Below, piece after piece: positions 42,541 through 51,168 of a stretch of 64,000 nt of DNA (positions within the stretch are counted from its first letter, which is position 1; every line of letters begins with the position of its first letter). Origin of the DNA: Prevotella communis (GTDB lineage: Bacteria; Bacteroidota; Bacteroidia; Bacteroidales; Bacteroidaceae); NCBI RefSeq assembly GCF_022024115.1, contig NZ_CP091792.1, forward strand, positions 3,100,001 to 3,164,000. Direction: 5' to 3'. A program made the translations under genes and the position numbers. Below the pieces are notes generated by a model. The model was not told where the DNA came from and did not search any database. It was given only the letters and a program-made list of their open reading frames with translations.

Positions 42541-42548
42541 CAAAATTA
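42541..42548 (-). promoter_or_regulatory. -7 box of the yqeY gene
   Basis: TAATTTTG on the minus strand matches TAnnTTTG. It lies 39 bases before the start codon; the -33 element is not clear. Confidence 0.6.
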
Positions 42549-42695
42549 ATCATTTTCCATCTGAACAAATCACTCTTCTAGAAAGATTTAGTTTTATTTA
42601 GCGATTATGCCAAGCAAAGCCAATGTTCCATAAAAAGTAACACCCCGCAACCAATATTTCCGCGATTACGGCGTATATATAATAAAAGGTAAAAA

Positions 42696-42703
42696 TAAAT
42701 TTG
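42696..42703 (+). promoter_or_regulatory. Possible -7 box for the third ECF operon
   Basis: TAAATTTG matches the consensus, 68 bases before the ATG at 42772. No TTG is seen at the expected distance, so the call is tentative. Confidence 0.35.
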
Positions 42704-42771
42704 AAAATAAAATGAACGATTTGATGTTTCGTGTGTATGCTGTCATGAAATAACCCCAAAACAAGAACAGT

Positions 42772-44031
42772 ATGAAACGGAAAATGATGACATTACTGGC
42801 AGCAGCCACGATGATGACCACAGCTAGCGCACAGCAAACAGAACGTATAGACAGGCACCAGATTCTGACCCTATACGGCAACGCAGAGAAGACGGATAGT
42901 CTTTACAACTTCTGGAACACCTACGTACAGGTTCATCCAAAGGATGAGGTGGCTTGGCGTAACCTCTTCGAGGTATCGGAGAAGAAGGTTTTCCGCTGGG
43001 TCAGCACCACCAAGGACTGGAAAGGCGGTGAGGATTATCGCAAGCAGCTGAACGTGGTGGGACGCATGGAGAAAGCCATCCCTGGCACTTACACCTTTTA
43101 TTATAGTGCATACGAGGGCAGCTATCTGCCAGAAGAGGTAGAGAAAGAGGCAAAGCAGTATAATATGACAACGTTCTATATGCACCACGATGCCTATGCC
43201 GATTCGGCCATTGCCGCGCTGCCTGCCGATGCCTTGGCTGGCGACTACGAGCGCTGGATACAACACCTGATTCCGAAGTGTGACACCGTGAGGATGGACC
43301 AGTTGCTGAAGCGCTGCTATGAGAGCGGGCAGTTTCCTGAGGAGACCCTGCAATACCATTTCAACGAACTGCAGGGCATGGAGACGGGCGGTGTCTATTG
43401 TGGTGCCCACGAGGGCGACATCATAGGCAAGCTCATCCTGCAACGGGTGCTGGGCGTGCATCAGGACAAGATTCTCTATGACGAGAATGCCTCTATGGAT
43501 CCCGAGTATGTGAAGGCTGTGTTTGGACACATCGGCATTGCCTTTGATAAGGCGTGGTACTGGGAGGGATACGAAGATCAGATGGAAAAGCAGCGGACTA
43601 TCATGCGCTACATCTTCGACCATTCCAAGCGACCCGTCTATCTGTCGGCCCACAACATGCAGGGGTATGTTTTGGGATATGGCCTGCCAGACGAGTTGAA
43701 AGCCCGCTTATACAACGAGGGGCTGACTATACGTTACTCCACCAAGCCCTACGACAATATGGCCGTGAAGCGTCGCAATATAGAACAGCGCTACCGGCTG
43801 GAGTATCTGCGCATGCCGTTCCATCCGAAAATGAAGGACACGCAGCTCTTCTCGTTCAGCGCCAATGCATACGCCATGAACTATATGCGGCTGTTGCACG
43901 ACCAGCTGCCCTACTACAAGAAGCACAACCGGGAGCGCTATCAGTGGTTGCACGGCATCTTTACCGACATCATCGATCGGTTAGAGAAGGAAAACTTTGA
44001 TGTGGATGAATTCAAAGGCTATCTGAAATGA
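42772..44031 (+). CDS. Exported protein of unknown function ahead of an ECF cassette
   Basis: The 419-residue product has a signal peptide ending TASAQQ. The mature protein is mixed alpha/beta with Tyr, His and Trp clusters: WNTYVQVHPKDEVAWRNLFEV (a TPR-like start, about 42-62), TFYMHHDAYADSAIAALPADAL, a middle YCGAHEGDIIGKL, and RPVYLSAHNMQGYVLG. I do not recognise the family. The stop overlaps the ATG of the following ECF sigma gene by four bases, so the two are translationally coupled. This order (exported protein first, then sigma factor and membrane partner) differs from the other two cassettes. Confidence 0.6.
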   Translation: MKRKMMTLLAAATMMTTASAQQTERIDRHQILTLYGNAEKTDSLYNFWNTYVQVHPKDEVAWRNLFEVSEKKVFRWVSTTKDWKGGEDYRKQLNVVGRMEKAIPGTYTFYYSAYEGSYLPEEVEKEAKQYNMTTFYMHHDAYADSAIAALPADALAGDYERWIQHLIPKCDTVRMDQLLKRCYESGQFPEETLQYHFNELQGMETGGVYCGAHEGDIIGKLILQRVLGVHQDKILYDENASMDPEYVKAVFGHIGIAFDKAWYWEGYEDQMEKQRTIMRYIFDHSKRPVYLSAHNMQGYVLGYGLPDELKARLYNEGLTIRYSTKPYDNMAVKRRNIEQRYRLEYLRMPFHPKMKDTQLFSFSANAYAMNYMRLLHDQLPYYKKHNRERYQWLHGIFTDIIDRLEKENFDVDEFKGYLK

Positions 44032-44603
44032 GCATCTTCCATTTTAAACCACTGCGCCAGCAGACCGATGAACAACTGATGGCACGTGCTGCGGCAGGCA
44101 GCGATACAGCTTTCGAAGAGCTGTATCGCCGCTATGCGCGTAGATTAAAAGGGTTCTTCTTCCTACAGTTAGGTGGCGACGAGGAACTGGCAGCCGATGC
44201 CATGCACGATGTCTTTCTGCGTGCATACGAGGCAAGGAGCAGTTATCAGGAGGGACGCCGGGTTGATACGTGGCTCTTCACCATAGCCTATAATATCTGT
44301 CGCAACCACTATCGCAGCAATGCCTACGAGGCGCAACTGTTAGCCACCCTCGATTCTGAGCCAGTGAATGATCAGCAGATTGAGGTTGAGTTGGACGAAG
44401 CCACATTAGACCAAGCTTTGGAACAGGCGTTGGCAGAACTTCCCCCGTCATTGCACCAAATCTTCTCTCTACACTATCAGGAAGAACTGACAATTCCGCA
44501 GATAGCCGAGATTGTAGGCGTTCCTGAAGGTACTATCAAATCGCGTCTCCACAAGACAATGAACATTATCCGTAAAAAACTGAAGAAATATGAAGATAAG
44601 TAA
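44028..44603 (+). CDS. ECF-type sigma factor
   Basis: The 191-residue product has a classic ECF layout: region 2 (DTAFEELYRRYARRLKGFF to ELAADAMHDVFLRAYEA, about 24-65), the helix WLFTIAYNICRNHYRS, and region 4 (LPPSLHQIFSLHYQEELTIPQIAEIVGVPEGTIKSRLHKTMNIIRKKL, about 140-188). It overlaps the exported-protein gene upstream by four bases and the membrane-partner gene downstream by 14 bases, so all three are probably made together. Target promoters are not evident. Confidence 0.95.
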   Translation: MSIFHFKPLRQQTDEQLMARAAAGSDTAFEELYRRYARRLKGFFFLQLGGDEELAADAMHDVFLRAYEARSSYQEGRRVDTWLFTIAYNICRNHYRSNAYEAQLLATLDSEPVNDQQIEVELDEATLDQALEQALAELPPSLHQIFSLHYQEELTIPQIAEIVGVPEGTIKSRLHKTMNIIRKKLKKYEDK

Positions 44604-45027
44604 CGAACAGATTATCCAGTCCGCCCGCCGTCAGCGTGAATCAGTAAACAGCCGTATGGGCGTTGAAACGTGGCATCCCCATCATCGTCATAGCCGTGGC
44701 ATAGCAGCCGCGATAGCCATTGCCGCCAGTTTCATCAGTTTTATTGCTGGCTACGGCGTTCATGTTAACATGTCACAGTCTGACATCCAGCCAATGGCAC
44801 AAAACATTCTTGTGCAACACGACACCATTGTGCATACCGAGACCGTCCGAGACACCGTGTATCAGACACGCATTGTCACTAAGTATGCAAAGCCCTTGAC
44901 TGCTCAGACCTCTCCAGTAATCGACCAAATGGTAATGGATAATCAGATCATTGAGAATGATGCCGAACAAGCGGCTTGTTCCATGCTATGCGATAACATT
45001 CCTTATGCCCTATTGGCCACCCCATGA
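44590..45027 (+). CDS. Short single-span membrane protein, probable anti-sigma partner
   Basis: The 145-residue product has a cytoplasmic part of about 37 residues, one membrane span (about 38-56, GIAAAIAIAASFISFIAGYG), and a periplasmic tail with a coiled-coil-like VRDTVYQTRIVTKY stretch. Its N-terminus, ISNEQIIQSARRQRESVNSRM, could bind the sigma factor. Only the overlap with the ECF gene and this topology support the anti-sigma call. A strong terminator follows 30 bases after the stop, closing the three-gene operon. Confidence 0.65.
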   Translation: MKISNEQIIQSARRQRESVNSRMGVETWHPHHRHSRGIAAAIAIAASFISFIAGYGVHVNMSQSDIQPMAQNILVQHDTIVHTETVRDTVYQTRIVTKYAKPLTAQTSPVIDQMVMDNQIIENDAEQAACSMLCDNIPYALLATP

Positions 45028-45057
45028 AATTGAAAATTAAACGAAATTATTAATTAC

Positions 45058-45095
45058 AAGCCTGCCTGTAGCAATTACTGGCAGGCTTATTTTTT
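45058..45095 (+). terminator. Terminator of the third ECF operon
   Basis: AAGCCTGCC (45058-45066) pairs perfectly with GGCAGGCTT (45080-45088) and a T-run follows. Confidence 0.9.
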
Positions 45096-45155
45096 CGGAG
45101 TCTTACATGTGAAATCCACGGAAAATGCGTTACGCAAATTTGTATAATTGTATTT

Positions 45156-46586
45156 TTAATCCCCTACCACTTCCCAATGGCCCCCCTTATTTGGGCCTAT
45201 ATGCTTAATTTTACCAGACTCTTGTAGTAAATGAAGGTGCTTGCTGATTCCACTTCTAGCCATTTTCAGATTCTCAGCAATCTGCCTTGATGTTATGTTC
45301 GGATTATCTGTCAGAAGTTTTATTATTCTTTTCTGGGTAGTTTTTGGTCCACTTTCTGGTCCACTTTCTGGTCCACTTTTCTGTCCACTTTCGGCATCTA
45401 TGGACTGTAAAGTAGGAACATAAGGAATCTCTATGCGATAAACGTCCTGCTCCTCAATGACGGGTTCCTTGCCATTAGCGTATAGAGGAGTGTACTTGAA
45501 CATCTTTCTCATACCACTACCAAGCTCTTCTACGATTCCCATTTGAGAGAACACCTTGGCTATCTTTGGGTTCTTACGATGCGGACGCATGGTCTGAAGA
45601 TCGATATGCCCATAGACGTATGGAATATTCCAGTTCTCCGTAACGATGCTATCTCGATAGATAGTAAACGTCGTAGGATAAGCACTGCTATACTCACGAT
45701 GTATAATCATGTTCAGAACCACCTCTCGTAAGATTGTGTCACGAAGGCTGAAACGCTGTATGCCTTCTATATAGGGTTGCTCTGGCAGATGCTTCTTAAT
45801 GAAAGCCATCGTGATAGGGTAAGCCTTCAGCAGATTGCAGCTCAACAATTCCCGGTCATCATAGAGTTCAGTATTGTTTACGCGGCAAAGCAAATCAATG
45901 CGATAAGCAGGAAGGGCAGTGGTGATGGCATGGTTATTACCAAACAAAAGAATGGCAGCCAGCGTCAGTCCTTCTTTACCTGTGTCTGGGTCAATAGCAA
46001 GTAATTCTGCCGAGCGTATAATTTCTTCGTTCGACAGATTGAGCCAAGGGTGCTGTGAATTCTCAATACGGATGCCCCGTCTCAACTCATCGAAGGCTTC
46101 CTCATCCAAATCCTTCATTCCCAACATCGGATAAACCCTATCCTCAGTCTTAAACTTACTCTTACGTATAAACAAGTTCGCAATCTGTTCGGTACTGCGT
46201 AGTTCAAAGTCACCGTCTTGATTGCGGTCATAGAAAACACCTTTATAGCTGTGTCCCTGAGTGCTTTCTGGCACATAGAAGTAGATGACCTTCTTGCCAT
46301 CTAAATCCATTGGTTCAAAGTTCAGATAGTAAGTAGGTTTGAACAACTGAGGGTTGTTCATATCCTTTGCCAACTGGTCTAACTGCTCCTGAACTTTAGA
46401 GGGATTGATACCGACGACGTTTCTATCATCATCAACTCCCAACACGACATGACCACCTCTGCGATTCAGAAACGCACAGATGGATTCATAGACCTTACGA
46501 GCCAAGCTGTCTTTCGACTCTTTCAGCTCGACTTCAGTTCCTTCGCCTTGCGATATAATCGCTTTTAGCTTTTCTGGTGTCATCAT
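45156..46586 (-). CDS. AlbA/Schlafen-type ATP-binding regulator with C-terminal winged helix
   Basis: The start is the ATG at 46586 or the next codon, giving about 476 residues. A -7 box at 46612-46605 excludes the longer frame. The N-terminal AlbA_2 domain (about 1-130) shows EGTEVELKESKDS and GGHVVLGVDDDRNVVG. A middle ATPase-like domain has LREVVLNMIIHREYS and ELGSGMRKMFKYTP. The end is a winged helix (TSRQIAENLKMARSGISKHLHLLQESGKIKH). The linker before it contains three SGPE/SGPK-type repeats encoded by 12-bp DNA repeats. Such proteins are usually transcription regulators, or occasionally defence components; the target is unknown. Confidence 0.85.
   Translation of the reverse strand: MMTPEKLKAIISQGEGTEVELKESKDSLARKVYESICAFLNRRGGHVVLGVDDDRNVVGINPSKVQEQLDQLAKDMNNPQLFKPTYYLNFEPMDLDGKKVIYFYVPESTQGHSYKGVFYDRNQDGDFELRSTEQIANLFIRKSKFKTEDRVYPMLGMKDLDEEAFDELRRGIRIENSQHPWLNLSNEEIIRSAELLAIDPDTGKEGLTLAAILLFGNNHAITTALPAYRIDLLCRVNNTELYDDRELLSCNLLKAYPITMAFIKKHLPEQPYIEGIQRFSLRDTILREVVLNMIIHREYSSAYPTTFTIYRDSIVTENWNIPYVYGHIDLQTMRPHRKNPKIAKVFSQMGIVEELGSGMRKMFKYTPLYANGKEPVIEEQDVYRIEIPYVPTLQSIDAESGQKSGPESGPESGPKTTQKRIIKLLTDNPNITSRQIAENLKMARSGISKHLHLLQESGKIKHIGPNKGGHWEVVGD
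45345..45392. repeat. 12-bp tandem repeat in the regulator linker
   Basis: A unit close to TTTCTGGTCCAC occurs three times with a fourth altered copy (TTTTCTGTCCAC). It encodes the SGQKSGPESGPESGPK linker between ATPase-like and winged-helix domains. The unit length is a multiple of three, so copy change would keep the frame. Confidence 0.85.
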
Positions 46587-46604
46587 TATTTCTGTTTGAC
46601 GCTG

Positions 46605-46612
46605 CAAAATTA
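46605..46612 (-). promoter_or_regulatory. -7 box of the AlbA-type regulator gene
   Basis: TAATTTTG on the minus strand lies 18 bases before the ATG at 46586; a -33 TTG is not seen at 20 bp. Confidence 0.55.
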
Positions 46613-46730
46613 CAATTTTTCGTTGAGATTCTTTCACTACAAGGCTTCAAAATGCTGATTTTCCGAAAGTTTGTTTCAAATTGGCTCTAACAAGCCAAGA
46701 TTTAGCACAAACTATATAAGACAATAAAAC

Positions 46731-46771
46731 ACCAACGAGACAAACAGATAGAATTTGCTTATCTCGCTGGT
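46731..46771 (-). terminator. Terminator of the DUF2795 gene
   Basis: On the minus strand ACCAGCGAGA pairs with TCTCGTTGGT (one G-T wobble). An inner AGCAAA/TTTG pairing is possible, and GTTTTATT follows. Confidence 0.75.
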
Positions 46772-46800
46772 ATTAAATAGTTTAGACTTAAAGAAGCCTA

Positions 46801-47022
46801 TCAATACTCATCCTCGTTGAACAGGAAGTCTTCTTTTGTGGGATAGTCGGGCCAGATGTCCTCGATACTCTCGTAAACGTCACCTTCGTCCTCAATCTCC
46901 TGCAAGTTCTCGAGCACTTCGAGTGGAGCGCCCGAACGGATGGCATAGTCAATTAACTCGTCCTTGGTTGCGGGCCAGGGAGCGTCCTCCAGTTTTGATG
47001 CTAATTCTAGTGTCCAATACAT
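46801..47022 (-). CDS. DUF2795 family small protein
   Basis: The 73-residue acidic product begins MYWTLELASKLEDAPWPATKDELIDYAIRSGAP and continues LEVLENLQEIEDEGDVYESIEDIWPDYP, a highly conserved Bacteroidales sequence assigned to DUF2795. The helical N-terminal half resembles a small DNA- or protein-binding bundle. It is monocistronic with its own promoter (-7 box at 47093-47086) and terminator. Its function is not known to me. Confidence 0.9.
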   Translation of the reverse strand: MYWTLELASKLEDAPWPATKDELIDYAIRSGAPLEVLENLQEIEDEGDVYESIEDIWPDYPTKEDFLFNEDEY

Positions 47023-47085
47023 ATTCTTATTCTTTTTATGTTAGTCGTTTCCACTATTTTTGCCAATCGGTTCTTAAATTGGGCG

Positions 47086-47115
47086 CAAAAGTAGTAAATA
47101 ATTTTTTATCTACAA
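47086..47115 (-). promoter_or_regulatory. Promoter of the DUF2795 gene
   Basis: On the minus strand, TTG (47115-47113) and TACTTTTG (47093-47086) are 19 bp apart. The promoter overlaps the end of the cobalamin adenosyltransferase gene. Confidence 0.7.
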
Positions 47116-47672
47116 GGTTTTTGCCACATTATTTCATGTTGATGAGCGTTAAAATTTATTTTTTTTGCTAAAACGAAGAGATAATCGCTCAACCGGTTGA
47201 CATATTTGATAATATCCGTACCCACTTCTGCCACATCGGCAAGGGCATCTATTCGACGCTCGGCACGACGGCAGACGGTACGACAGACATGACACTGGGC
47301 AGCAGCTATAGTACCACCAGGTAATACAAAACCAGGACACTCCGGCAGGAGGGGCAGTATCGCATCAACACGCTGTTCCAGGGCCTCCGTCTCGCCCTCT
47401 GGCAGGATAGCCGATGGATAGAGCGGCGTCTTACTCTGATCGGTAGCCAGATGAGAGCCCACGATGAAGAGGTTGCTCTGCGTGTGAATCAGGAACTCGC
47501 GCTCATCATCATCCTGAGGCAGTTGGGCAACCAATAATCCGATATGTGAACAGAGTTCGTCGATAGTGCCATAAGCCTCCAGACGGACATCACTCTTCTT
47601 AATACGTATGCCACCCACCAGACTAGTCATACCTTTATCGCCTGTGCGAGTATAAATCTTGGTCATTTTCAT
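47106..47672 (-). CDS. Cob(I)alamin adenosyltransferase, PduO type
   Basis: The 188-residue protein shows the PduO-type pattern: IYTRTGDKGMTSLVGG (about 5-20, ATP phosphate binding), YGTIDELCSHIGLL (about 34-47), LPGGTIAAAQCHVCRTVCRRAERRI (about 116-140) and VNRLSDYLFVLAK (about 158-170). It transfers the adenosyl group from ATP to cob(I)alamin, making coenzyme B12. No other cobalamin genes are adjacent. A heptamer array fills the 28-base spacer to the upstream gene. The ATG two codons downstream (47666) is an alternative start. Confidence 0.93.
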   Translation of the reverse strand: MKMTKIYTRTGDKGMTSLVGGIRIKKSDVRLEAYGTIDELCSHIGLLVAQLPQDDDEREFLIHTQSNLFIVGSHLATDQSKTPLYPSAILPEGETEALEQRVDAILPLLPECPGFVLPGGTIAAAQCHVCRTVCRRAERRIDALADVAEVGTDIIKYVNRLSDYLFVLAKKINFNAHQHEIMWQKPCR

Positions 47673-47673
47673 A

Positions 47674-47701
47674 AGTTTTGAGATTTTAGGTAAGAGGTTT
47701 T
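47674..47701. repeat. Heptanucleotide array filling a spacer (AAAACCT type on the minus strand)
   Basis: Read on the minus strand the units are AAAACCT, CTTACCT, AAAATCT and CAAAACT, leading directly into the ATG of the adenosyltransferase. The upstream gene's stop codon overlaps the first unit. Confidence 0.7.
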
Positions 47702-48219
47702 TAGAAGTTTATGATATAGTTTTGTTTCACGCGTTTAGGGTCGAAGAACACGATTCCACAGTAATAGAGGTCAAAGGTGACTGTTGCCCTTGGGTCGCGC
47801 TCAATACTGTGCCAGTATTCTGGGGCACGCCAGATATCTTGAATCACCACCACCGACTTGTCGCTGCATTTCGCGAACAGGAGTCTATAGTCTGTCTTGA
47901 CAGGCACGATAGCCATATCCACCGCATCGGCATTGTCAACAATCTGCGCCTTGCGACATCCAGCCTGCAGATAATCATGGAAGCCCGTCTTATCAATAAC
48001 AGTGCAGGGCTGCAGCTCATTAGCCAGACGAAAATAAAGCAGTCCCAGTTTGCGACGCAGCCAGCGGTCATCCGGTCCCAACTCCTCATAGGCATAATAC
48101 GGCCAGTGCTCGTTGATGACATAGCGCACAAAACGGTAGTCGGTAGGCGACTGGATGCCGAAGCCCCTGCAGTGCCCTATGCGCCTAAGCCATACGAATG
48201 CCTGTTGCAGTCTATTCAT
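47701..48219 (-). CDS. Conserved hypothetical protein, possible methyltransferase-like fold
   Basis: I choose the ATG at 48219 (172 residues); the longer frame would cross the promoter at 48250-48243. The sequence opens MNRLQQAFVWLRRIGHCRGFGIQSPTDYRFVRYVI, a pattern I associate with Bacteroidales proteins near methyltransferase-like families, but no SAM motif is clear. ATVTFDLYYCGIVFFDPKRVKQNYIINF at the end, with a predicted strand order, resembles O-methyltransferase C-termini. Function is unassigned. It probably shares a transcript with the adenosyltransferase gene. Confidence 0.6.
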   Translation of the reverse strand: MNRLQQAFVWLRRIGHCRGFGIQSPTDYRFVRYVINEHWPYYAYEELGPDDRWLRRKLGLLYFRLANELQPCTVIDKTGFHDYLQAGCRKAQIVDNADAVDMAIVPVKTDYRLLFAKCSDKSVVVIQDIWRAPEYWHSIERDPRATVTFDLYYCGIVFFDPKRVKQNYIINF

Positions 48220-48242
48220 AGTTGATATCTGGAATTTAAGCG

Positions 48243-48281
48243 CAAAGATAATCAATTATTCCTAATTATTTAGTAACTTTG
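48243..48281. promoter_or_regulatory. Divergent -7 boxes between the hypothetical and HAD genes
   Basis: TATCTTTG (48250-48243, minus) and TAACTTTG (48274-48281, plus) both match TAnnTTTG. Both exclude longer upstream starts for their genes. Confidence 0.65.
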
Positions 48282-48293
48282 CAGCAAAATTTT

Positions 48294-49025
48294 ATGATGA
48301 TGACAGAAAAGATTAAAGTCATTGCCTTCGATGCCGACGACACCCTGTGGGACTGTCAGGGCTATTTCGAAGAAGTAGAGAATCACCTATACCGCCTTAT
48401 TGCCCCCTATTGCGAGGATCCCAAGAAGGAACTCTTCAAGACCGAATCGGGCAATATGGCCGACCTTGGCTATGGGTGTAAGGCTTTCACCATCAGTATT
48501 TTAGAGACCGCCATGCGCATAGCAGGCAACGACCTCTCAGTGACGCAGCTGGACGAACTCCTGCAAGACTGCAAGCGACTGCTCCACCTGCCTGCCACAC
48601 CCCTGCCTGGCGTGGAAGAGACGCTGAAGGAGTTGAGAGACAGAATACAAGAGTCAAGCCTCTCACCTCTCACCTCTCACCTCTCACCTCTCAAACTGGT
48701 CTGTTTCACCAAAGGTGAGTTGCAGGATCAGGAGAATAAACTAAGGCGTTCTGGTCTGCTGAAATATTTCGATGATGTAGAGATTACCTCCGACAAGACC
48801 CAGCGTGAGTTCCTGGCCCTGTGCGAACATCAGGGGATTCATCCTTCAGAACTGCTGATGATAGGCAACTCCCTGAAAAGCGACTGCGCCCCGGCACTGG
48901 CCATCGGAGCATGGGCCATCCATATTCCCTTCCACGTGACGTGGCAGTTGGAGCATTTTGAGGATATAGACCACGAGCGTCTTATAAAAGTTGATAAAAT
49001 CAGCGATATTCTCAAATATATTTAG
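48294..49025 (+). CDS. HAD-superfamily hydrolase
   Basis: The ATG at 48294 is first of three in tandem and gives up to 243 residues. Motif I is [10 protein letters not shown] with the nucleophile Asp (about 12-21). Motif II is VCFTKG (about 138-143). Motif III is the Lys in SDKTQREF, and motif IV is [17 protein letters not shown] (about 188-204). A helical cap lies between motifs I and II, so it is a small-molecule phosphatase such as a phosphoglycolate-like enzyme; the substrate is unknown. A heptamer array (48661-48695) encodes the insert [12 protein letters not shown] just before motif II. Confidence 0.9.
   Translation: MMMTEKIKVIAFDADDTLWDCQGYFEEVENHLYRLIAPYCEDPKKELFKTESGNMADLGYGCKAFTISILETAMRIAGNDLSVTQLDELLQDCKRLLHLPATPLPGVEETLKELRDRIQESSLSPLTSHLSPLKLVCFTKGELQDQENKLRRSGLLKYFDDVEITSDKTQREFLALCEHQGIHPSELLMIGNSLKSDCAPALAIGAWAIHIPFHVTWQLEHFEDIDHERLIKVDKISDILKYI
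48661..48695. repeat. Heptanucleotide array (TCTCACC) inside the HAD gene
   Basis: Four perfect TCTCACC units and a partial fifth (TCTCAAA) are translated in frame. Because three units make 21 bases, seven residues repeat (SPLTSHL). Confidence 0.95.
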
Positions 49026-49033
49026 TAATTTTG
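49026..49033 (+). promoter_or_regulatory. -7 box of metG
   Basis: TAATTTTG lies 17 bases before the ATG at 49051 and directly after the HAD stop codon. The longer upstream frame is thereby excluded. Confidence 0.6.
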
Positions 49034-49050
49034 CATCCGAAAAATTAATA

Positions 49051-51123
49051 ATGTATATGGAACAGAAAAATTATAAGAGAATAACTGTGACCTCTGCCCT
49101 GCCCTATGCCAATGGCGGTGTGCATATTGGTCACCTGGCTGGCGTCTACGTACCGGCCGACATCTACGTACGTTACCTGCGTCTGAAGAAGCGCGACGTG
49201 ATGTTCATCGGAGGTTCTGACGAACACGGTGTGCCCATCACCGTTCGTGCCCGCAAGGAGGGTATCACCCCTCAGGATGTGGTTGACCGTTATCACAAGA
49301 TGATCAAGGACTCGTTCGAAGAGTTCGGTATCTCATTCGATATCTATAGCCGTACCACCAGCGAGACACATCATAAATTTGCTGCCGAGTGGTTCAAGAA
49401 GCTTTACGACGAGGGCAAACTGGTGGAGAAGACCACTGCACAGCTCTACGACGAGGAGGCCAAGCAGTTCCTGGCCGACCGTTATGTTGTAGGTGAATGT
49501 CCCTACTGCCACAACGAGGGTGCCTATGGTGACCAGTGCGAGAAGTGCGGACGCGACCTGAGTCCTACAGAACTGATTAACCCCAAGTCAACCATCAGCG
49601 GTTCTACGCCTGTATTGAAGGAGACAAAGAACTGGTACCTGCCTCTGAACGAGTATCAGGACTGGTTGAAGCAGTGGATTCTGGAGGGTCACAAGGAGTG
49701 GCGCTCAAATGTCTATGGCCAGTGCAAGAGCTGGTTGGATATGGATCTGCAGCCACGTGCCATGACGCGCGACCTCGACTGGGGTATCCCTGTACCTGTA
49801 GAGGGTGCCGACGGTAAGGTGCTCTACGTATGGTTCGACGCACCTATCGGCTATGTATCAAACACCAAGGAGCTCTGCGAGCGTGAGCCTGAGAAATGGG
49901 GCAACTGGGAGCAGTGGTGGCAAGATGAGGATACGCGCTTGATACACTTCATCGGTAAGGACAACATCGTGTTCCACTGCATCATCTTCCCTGTGATGAT
50001 GAAGGCTCACGGCAAGTATATCATGCCCGACAATGTGCCAGCCAACGAGTTCCTGAATCTGGAGAACGACAAGATCTCTACCTCTCGCAACTGGGCTGTA
50101 TGGCTCCACGAGTATCTGGTAGATATGCCTGGCAAGCAGGATGTGTTGCGCTATGTGCTTACTGCTAATGCTCCTGAGACCAAGGACAACAACTTCACTT
50201 GGAAGGACTTCCAGGATCGCAATAACAACGAGCTCGTGGCTGTTTACGGCAACTTCGTGAACCGTGCCCTCCAGCTCACCAAGAAGTACTGGAACGGTGT
50301 GGTTCCTGCTTGTGGCGAACTGCAGGATGTAGATAAGGCAGCCCTTGAGGAGTTCAAGGATGTGAAGGGTAAGGTAGAGGCGCTGCTGGAGCAGTTTAAG
50401 TTCCGTGATGCCCAGTTCGAGGCTATGAACCTGGCTCGTATCGGCAACCGCTATATCACAGAGTGTGAGCCTTGGAAGGTATGGAAAACCGATCCGAAGC
50501 GCTGTGAGACCATCCTGAACATCTGCTTGCAGTTGACAGCCAACCTGGCTATCGCCTTCGAGCCCTTCCTGCCATTCAGCAGCAAGAAGCTCCGCGAGAT
50601 GCTCAATATCGACAGTTTCGAGTGGGAGCAGCTGGGTTCTACCGATTTGCTGAAGGCTGGTCATCAGTTGGGTGAGGCATCTCTGCTGTTCGAGAAGATT
50701 GAGGATGAGGTGATCCAGAAGCAGCTCGACAAACTGGAGGCTACCAAGAAGGCCAATCAGGCTGCCGCCTATAAGGCCGCTCCTATCAAGGATACCGTTT
50801 CGTTCGACGACTTCGAGAAGCTCGACATCCGTGTAGGCTTGGTGAAGGACTGTCAGAAGGTGAAGAAGAGTAAGAAGCTCCTGCAGTTCACCATTGACGA
50901 CGGTTCTGGTACAGACCGTACTATCTGTTCTGGTATTGCTGCCTTCTACGAGAAGCCTGAGGAGCTCATCGGCAAGCGTATCCTGTTCGTGGCCAACTTC
51001 GCTCCACGCACCATGATGGGCATCGAGAGTCAGGGTATGATTCTCAGCGCCGTGGATGCTGACGAGAGTCTGAGTGTGGTCACCACAACGAAGGATGTGA
51101 AGCCTGGTTCACAGGTCGGTTAA
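49051..51123 (+). CDS. metG: Methionyl-tRNA synthetase
   Basis: The ATG at 49051 (or 49057) gives about 690 residues. The class I HIGH motif lies in [14 protein letters not shown] (about 17-28). A zinc knuckle has [17 protein letters not shown] (about 150-167). The KMSKS loop appears as KISTS (about 347), a common variant. The anticodon-binding helical domain follows. The C-terminal tRNA-binding OB domain (from about 580, [20 protein letters not shown]) is present, so it is the long dimer-type form. It charges tRNA-Met and initiator tRNA. Confidence 0.97.
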   Translation: MYMEQKNYKRITVTSALPYANGGVHIGHLAGVYVPADIYVRYLRLKKRDVMFIGGSDEHGVPITVRARKEGITPQDVVDRYHKMIKDSFEEFGISFDIYSRTTSETHHKFAAEWFKKLYDEGKLVEKTTAQLYDEEAKQFLADRYVVGECPYCHNEGAYGDQCEKCGRDLSPTELINPKSTISGSTPVLKETKNWYLPLNEYQDWLKQWILEGHKEWRSNVYGQCKSWLDMDLQPRAMTRDLDWGIPVPVEGADGKVLYVWFDAPIGYVSNTKELCEREPEKWGNWEQWWQDEDTRLIHFIGKDNIVFHCIIFPVMMKAHGKYIMPDNVPANEFLNLENDKISTSRNWAVWLHEYLVDMPGKQDVLRYVLTANAPETKDNNFTWKDFQDRNNNELVAVYGNFVNRALQLTKKYWNGVVPACGELQDVDKAALEEFKDVKGKVEALLEQFKFRDAQFEAMNLARIGNRYITECEPWKVWKTDPKRCETILNICLQLTANLAIAFEPFLPFSSKKLREMLNIDSFEWEQLGSTDLLKAGHQLGEASLLFEKIEDEVIQKQLDKLEATKKANQAAAYKAAPIKDTVSFDDFEKLDIRVGLVKDCQKVKKSKKLLQFTIDDGSGTDRTICSGIAAFYEKPEELIGKRILFVANFAPRTMMGIESQGMILSAVDADESLSVVTTTKDVKPGSQVG

Positions 51124-51168
51124 GATAAAAAATGTGTTCTAAAAGACACAATAACATAATAACATGAA

